Positions 58,028 to 64,000 of a DNA stretch of 64,000 bases are shown piece after piece. How positions within the stretch are numbered: the first letter of the stretch is position 1; every line of letters begins with the position of its first letter. The translations under genes and the position numbers were made by a program. The notes below the pieces were generated by a model, which was given only the letters and a program-made list of their open reading frames with translations, did no database searches and was not told the DNA's origin. The stretch is taken from positions 2,449,015 through 2,513,014 of the forward strand of contig JAQJVL010000084.1 in the NCBI GenBank assembly GCA_035578905.1, read 5' to 3'. The stretch comes from Stictocephala bisonia. Taxonomy: Eukaryota; Arthropoda; Insecta; Hemiptera; Membracidae.

Positions 58028-58268
58028 CAGTATTTGTCCAATACCACTGTGCGTGTATGGGTGGGCGGGTGGGCCAATACCACTGTACGTGTATGGGTGG
58101 GCGGGTGGGCCAATACCACTGTGCGTGTATGGGTGAGCGAGTGGGCCAATACCACTGTACGTGTATGGGTGGGCGGGTGGGCCAATACCACTGTACGTGT
58201 ATGGGGGGGTGGGCGGGTGGGCCAATACCACTGCACGTGTATGGATGGGCGGGTGGGCCCATCCCACT
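58028..58268 (+). repeat. 36-bp G-rich minisatellite, six units
   Basis: 'ccaataccactgtacgtgta' followed by tgggtgggcgggtggg repeats with a 36-bp period. Because 36 is a multiple of 3, several frames on both strands stay open; these are not genes. Units 1, 2 and 4 hold an intact GGGTGGGCGGGTGGG. Confidence 0.95.
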
Positions 58269-58879
58269 GTACATCTACTTATAACTTGCGAGTGGCAACT
58301 CCGTTTTTAATTGAATGGAACCGAGTGGTCATCAAAAAAATGGATTAAGACAGGAAGAAGTCATCAATAAAATTACCAAAAACATGACTACGGTTAAAAA
58401 GTGAAAGTGAGCTCTTTGGGGTTTCCACGTTGGTTTTGGAGTAGTAGTCTATATTTTACATGTATAAAAGAATTTTTTCAAAACTGGAATTTTATAGATT
58501 CTTAGCAATGAAATATTGTCTCCGTTATTAAAAGGAATTTATAGGAAAATATAAATGTTCAATAAGATTTGTCCTCTAAATAAATACTATCCATGCCGAG
58601 TTCAAGTATTTTCTTTTGCACCGTACATTAAAAATTTCACTATATTTTTGTAAAAATCACATACTAACTATAAACTATTTAAGATGCTCATGATATAATG
58701 TATTATATGTCAGTATTAAACTGCTGACAGTGTCGTAAAGTTTGTTTAAATGGTTTTGGGTATCCTGTATATTAATTCCCATTACTGATGATATGTAATG
58801 TTGCTAAATATCCATTTAAGCAAAGTATTTTGGGCCTGTAAATGCCATATAATTAGGTCTTTACTTAAAAAAGATAGTA
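58269..58879. other. AT-rich non-coding stretch
   Basis: Nothing recognisable apart from decayed sequence leading into the LINE remnant. Confidence 0.45.
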
Positions 58880-59510
58880 AGCATGGTTATGATGATTGCA
58901 GGCCCATATTCTTCATTTCATCACTTTTAAAATTGTTGGGAGAGTATTCTTGACCATACCCTTGAAATTCATAATAAATATAACATGCTCTCTCGTTTTC
59001 AGTTTGGTTTTACGAAAGGGAAATGTACGGTAGATGCTCTTAAGCTCTATTGTCATGGCTCTATAAAGGCTCTATGGCAAGCCTTTGGGGATCTTTTGTT
59101 GACCTAACTAAAGCCTTTGGCGTAATAGATAGTTCAGTTTTATTGAATAAGGTACAGGGGGTTCCTCAGAGGACGAGCTCATTTATACATTTCCTCTCAT
59201 TTAGTCTCTAGTCTCTAGAAAACAGTTACCTTGCATAGATAAAGATGGTTGCAAATATAAAGCTCAGTCTCCTATAAATCATATGAAGTGGGAGTGCTTG
59301 GTTCTGGGTCCATATTTATTCCTATTATATGTAAATGATCTAATCTCTACTTTGATAACGGAACATTGCTTATGTCACTTATCTCTCTGTCTCGGCCAGT
59401 AACCGGACTGATCTTGAAGTGAAGATATTTGTGCAAGCAGGCTCAATGTATCAATAATTTGGTGAAAATCAATTGCAATTTAATGACAGTAAAATTCAAA
59501 TAAGTTTTTG
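58880..59510 (+). pseudogene. Decayed jockey-type LINE reverse transcriptase
   Basis: In shifting frames one can read 'RPIFFISSLLKLLGEYS', 'FQFGFTKGKCTVDAL', 'FVDLTKAFG', 'GVPQR' and 'LGPYLFLLYVNDL', the ordered RT motifs of jockey-group LINEs, then 'INNLVKINCN'. Several frameshifts and stops separate them, and the FADD segment is not recognisable. This is older than the LINE at 7-9.6 kb. Confidence 0.7.
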
Positions 59511-61121
59511 ATTTTGAGTTCTCAGATTAGGGATGATTTCATTTGCATTAAAAGAAAAAGATGTAATTTTTGTTGAGACAACAAAAGCTTTAGAGGTTTC
59601 ACATTAACTGTTATGTCCTCTAAAGGACATATTTAGTATTTAATTCAAATACTATTAGTATTTTAATTTTAACTATTAATAAAACTTCGAAACACTAATT
59701 TCCGAAATCTGCAAAACAGTAATTGTTAGTATTTTTCCATTAGCGCAAAAAAATCTTACCTCGTTCATTAAATATGATAAATTACTATGTGCATATTTTG
59801 GTTTAATATATTCAATGTTATCGTATGCACAAAGGGGCCATAAATGTACAAAGGCCAGGTTTATTATATTCAAACTTTAAAACATGACATTAAGAACCAT
59901 ATTGAAAAAACGAAGATCTTTTCCTTACAGACAACTCTTCAAGGAAAATAAATTACTCACCTTTCCGTTTATCCAGTTCCGTTTGTCCTCTTGTATGTCC
60001 ATAATAATGGCCGCCAACTTAAAAATGATCACCCAAAAATCAAATAAATCATCGTGCGAACAATAACCATATTCTTTCTCCACACAAAACTGTAGTATTT
60101 ATTTTAATAACATCTATCAGCTCTAGACTCTTCAACGCCATAAATGTAGTCATGCTCAATAATATGTGAATGTAGTTTGAGCATATTTTCTCGAAAATCC
60201 ACAGTCTATCTTTTTTATCTTTCCTTCTAATGTGTTGAAATATTTGCAGTGTCAGCTAAATTAGTAATTAGAATAATATTCTTCTTTAAAGGTCCACAGT
60301 TTAATTGGATTAATATAATTTGTATATTACTACTAACAATATTAATTAAAATTATCCAATGTCATATATACGGTTTGTTTTTGTCGTTGGGTACATAAGC
60401 TTTTAAAAAAGCTAAGCCACAAAGTCAATTGACCTAAAAAGGAATCTAAAGGTCCACGTTGTTTTACTGAGAGTACAAAATACACGGGGGAGTGTTCAGA
60501 TGGCTGCTCCATAGATCTCAGTTTGTCTGCGGACAGAGAAGATTGTGTCGTATGTCTTTCGGGTAACCTCACACCAAATGTCTGAAGTAAACGTTTAAGG
60601 TTATGATTATAATAATACGATTTTTTACAAATCTATTGCGTATCTATTATATACGGTACATATTTTTGTTTATTATTATAATTTAACATTGATGACAATT
60701 TGATTGTTTTTTATACAGGAGAGTTTTTGTTATTATTTCTCATTGAAATATAAATAAATTATTTCCATTCTTTTTTATAAATATATTAAATGTGAAAAGG
60801 ATTATTAGCAATAATGTAATATTAATTTGCTAAGGAAAGCGTAAAACAATACGTATTGGCCAACGAACGTATTGACATGGCATTATAATCTAAATTCCAA
60901 AGAGTTCTATTTACATTTATTTTCTGTTACTATTTTTATTTTCAAAAAATAAAGATTTTCTGAGAAATAAGCTAACATCCCAGAAAATTTATATTCCCAT
61001 TTAGGTAATTTCCCACCTTCTGTGTTAATGTAAATTGTATCTTATACAATTCTTGATTTATTTAGTTCAGTAATTAGGAAAAATGAAGGCCGTTCCTATT
61101 ATACAGATTTCTATTTACATG
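59511..61121. other. AT-rich non-coding stretch
   Basis: No gene recognised. A 76-codon minus-strand frame at 60,342-60,572 lies in a GC-richer patch but matches nothing I know. Confidence 0.45.
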
Positions 61122-61143
61122 TATGTATATATATATATATATA

Positions 61144-61688
61144 GGATGTAATAAAATTAAAAATTGAGTACACTTTAACATTTTTTATTAAAATGTATTA
61201 AACACAACATGTTTCAACATTATGGTAATTTTCAAGTGTAAATAAAATAATTAAGTTAAGTATATAATAATTCTTTAAATAAAATTGTAAAATATGTGAT
61301 TTTTATAAATATTGATGAATATGGATAAGTTGGATAAAGTGATATGGATAAAGTGATATTTTTAATTATAATTTTTACTGTTTCGAATCTTATCAAAAAT
61401 TGGGTTTGTATAATTGATTTGTGTGTTCAATATGTTCACTGGATTTTCTTGTTGTGCTAAATATATATGTAATTCTTTTGTTGCATTCATTTTCTTGCTC
61501 TTTTTCGTAAAATTTAATATTTTTATGTTTTCTTCCATTTTTGTGCACGTTAAGATGACATAAAGTTGAAACATGTTGTGTTTAATAAATTTTTAATAAA
61601 AGATTTTAAAGGGTGCTGAGTTTTTAATTTTATAACATCCTAAAAATACGTAAGTAGCCCTAATTTTTAACTTTATATTACTTGATAA

Positions 61689-61689
<1 letters not shown>
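61144..61689. mobile_element. Rearranged PLE remnant, two opposed fragments
   Basis: 61,144-61,547 is minus-oriented PLE: 3' non-coding end, then the C-terminal nuclease coding region ('KMEENIKILNF', 'IYLAQQENPVNILNTQINYT'). At about 61,547 it meets a plus-oriented 3' PLE piece (aagttgaaacatgttgtg… to taagtagccctaatttttaa). TA repeats lie at both outer sides. Diverged from the copies at 5-12 kb. Confidence 0.8.
61202..61238 (-). ncRNA. Degenerate hammerhead-like motif in PLE remnant
   Basis: Minus strand: acac, ttgaaaa, attac…gtt, GAAAC, then gtgt. Same design as at 6,243 and 11,868, again with a decayed first box. The opposed fragment holds a related copy at 61,545-61,581 with 'ttaagatgac', closer to a CUGAAGA ancestor. 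Confidence 0.35.

Positions 61690-61763
<74 letters not shown>
61690..61763. repeat. (TA)n microsatellite
   Basis: About 74 bases of alternating AT, directly next to the PLE remnant. Confidence 0.95.
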
Positions 61764-61766
<3 letters not shown>

Positions 61767-63739
61767 ATTACATACATATTTATCTATTACTCCTTATTTA
61801 ATGTTGAAACATGTTTCATTCTGATCGCTTAAATTTAAAACAAGTTAGCATTAAGTATAAAATATTAAGTAGTGTTTCGAAACTTAAATGTAAGTGATTC
61901 GTTTACTATGATCAAAGAATACAAACAAGTTGTCAGGAGACTTTTTTTACAAAACTTGTTACGTACAAATATTGTCTGGGAAAAAGTGGTGTTTGTATAG
62001 TATGACGGGCTTTTAAAAGTAAGTTGTAACTTGACACTGACAGTTCTGACGTTGTTGCTTTGAATAACAGAAAGTAATTTTGTTTTACGCCAACATTACT
62101 TTCTGGCCAATATATATTTTTACACTTTCCATAGCAAATCAATATTATATTATTTTTAATGATCTTTTCATATTTAATATTTTGATAATGAACTAATAAA
62201 AAATAATTTTTTACAATGAGAAATAATTGTAAGAAATGAGACTTATAGAGAAAACAATCAAATTGTTGTTAATAATGTAATGTGCTTTGAGGTGATTTTT
62301 ATTTCTAAGAGTATAGTTTCCTTGTTTATTTCTTTTTTGCATGCAGTAAAATACTTTAAAAAATTGGTAATCAAGTAATTATGTCATAACATTCTTACAT
62401 GACTGAATCAACCAAAGTAGCTTTTACTACCAAATGACAAGCTTATTTCTGTACATTTGCCTTATTTAGCTTTATATTTACCAAATATAAAGCTAAATAC
62501 TTTAGTGTTAAAGTACTACTTATACTGTTCATATAATATAAATATTTTGTTATTATATAAGTGTAAATTAAGATTAAATATATACGTAGTAAAACAAATT
62601 GTTGAAACCAATTACATGTTACCAAAATTTATAAATCGTTTATATGGTAAAATAATAATAGGAAATCCATTTCTTCTTTGAGTTCTTTATTGGAAAGTGT
62701 AAATAATTTTCAAAATTCTCATATATTCCAATAAAATAATTGTATTTTATTATTCATATATAGAGAATAAATAATTTTACTGTAATATGTGAGAATTTTT
62801 AAAATTGTTTTAGTAATAAGAAAGTATAATTTAACTTGAAAAAAGCAAATGTACATAAACTGAAGAGTGAAGTGGGCTACTTTAATTGAAGTTTTTCTAA
62901 AAAAAGTTACCATAAGTTTGTAAGCAAGGCATATCAAACTACTTATTAAGTAGTAAATTTATTGAATGTATTTATTATTAGTAATATATTATATAAATAA
63001 TATAATGATTATAATATTATAAATAATATAATATATTTATTTATTATAAATCTCAAATAACTGTGGAATTGTTAGATACCTCAGAGCACAAATGTCAATA
63101 TCATTTATCCATGATTTAAGATTTAAACACGGATTTATGAACAACACTGATTGAGATAGGTCAGAGCAAGTATTATATGTCAAGTTATATACTAAAGTTA
63201 CCTCGCTTACTGGTCAATCATATAATGGCTCGGAGTAGTAGTAGTTAGGCCTATTATGAATATAACAAAAGCAACATACATAAATACAATTTGAACAAGT
63301 TAAGTAACTATAATCATTTAGTGGACATTTAATCTAGATTTATCTACAAAACATTAACTAAATGTTGTAAAAGGTTTAACAACATTAGTCGGAGACTAAT
63401 TAATTTATTTACACAATATGATGCTAATGAATGAAAACGTTTTATGTGTATTTAACCGTAACACTGGCTGGCACAAGAGTCCCCTCATAATTACAATCAT
63501 TTATAATAAAATTTTAATAATACAAAAGATTAACAGTAAGAATGAGAAAGAGGTTTTATTACATCAGGAAATACGGTACAGGAAGTGGAGTATGTAAAAT
63601 TTGAGTAGGACATCCTGAGAGTGTTAACTCAGAAAGCAAGGGATCGGATGTTAAATTATTGTCTTATTACTTGTAGAATAATCATTTGTGATTTAAAATT
63701 TATTAAACACTTTGAGTTTTGGAGGAAGTAAAAGATTTA
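61764..63739. other. AT-rich non-coding stretch
   Basis: Nothing supportable; the composition between 62,940 and 63,050 is almost pure A/T. Confidence 0.5.
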
Positions 63740-64000
63740 CTTAGAAGAGAAAGTTTTTACATGTCCTCCTCCTAGCTCGTCCCATGTTTGCTCTGCAGGG
63801 TGGTTTGATGAGGCCTAGGTAGTTGGACCTCCAGGTGCTGGTACTCCCTATTGGTTTATTTCCCGAAGTCCTATGAATTTCGGAAATATCATTTACTATC
63901 GGTGGTCCTTTTACGGATCACCCTATAGGCCCATTTGTTTCATTATGGGCGGGACGGTCTCCTTCCCGGGGCTTCTGCTGATTCTCCGCCGCGTCAGCAT
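63740..64000. other. GC-rich segment at the window edge
   Basis: Composition changes sharply to GC-rich from about 63,755. The minus strand begins at the edge with a proline/arginine-coding stretch that soon meets stops. It resembles the leader or 3' end of a GC-rich LINE like that at 15.5 kb in composition only. It is cut by the window edge. Confidence 0.3.

Noticed and set aside
57945..58348. Five overlapping frames rich in His, Pro, Thr or Gly, Val, Trp
   Set aside because: Artefact of the 36-bp minisatellite, whose period is a multiple of three and keeps several frames open on both strands.

Overview
The window is eukaryotic nuclear DNA, very AT-rich, with no operon structure, no rRNA and no complete host gene that I can recognise. 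Helitron termini of the arthropod type, a BEL/Pao LTR element, a Penelope-like element (PLE), jockey- and I-type LINEs and tRNA-headed SINEs all point to an arthropod, most likely an insect. The species cannot be named from this sequence.

Left part (1-20.3 kb). After 4.5 kb of AT-rich DNA with small repeats, a ~113-bp satellite begins at ~4,495 and ends at ~20,310. Its copies are split by a nest of insertions. A non-autonomous Helitron (ends 5,052 and 12,399) sits in the satellite. A tandem PLE (5,118-11,969) sits in the Helitron's TA microsatellite. A 5'-truncated jockey-type LINE (about 6,636-9,588, minus strand) sits in the PLE. Further along the array are an internally deleted RNase H-bearing LINE (15,462-17,170, 12-bp target duplication) and a hAT-like MITE (17,951-18,169). 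Near 19,735 the satellite flips orientation.

Middle (20.3-28.8 kb). The only long intact gene is the 1,776-codon polyprotein of a BEL/Pao retrotransposon (21,668-27,730). Its 309-bp LTRs differ at one position, it has a 5-bp target duplication, a primer-binding site fitting tRNA-Arg(UCG) and a polypurine tract, so it inserted recently. The protease has DIG where DTG or DSG is usual.

Right part (28.8-64 kb). This is AT-rich DNA with minisatellites (23, 59, 26-28, 52 and 36 bp units, the last with G-quadruplex motifs), a second MITE, two large fold-back palindromes carrying hammerhead-ribozyme-like cores, an inverted duplication with ~1-kb arms, a second Helitron, several SINE-like copies, a decayed LINE reverse transcriptase and a rearranged PLE remnant again next to TA repeats. 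The only hints of host genes are a CRE-containing promoter-like stretch with ATG and a consensus splice donor near 50.05-50.18 kb, and two short exon-like open frames near 53.1 and 54.0 kb. All of these are weak.

The window reads as a transposon graveyard with one fresh LTR element. Its main interest is the insertion history and the repeated pairing of inverted repeats with hammerhead-like cores.
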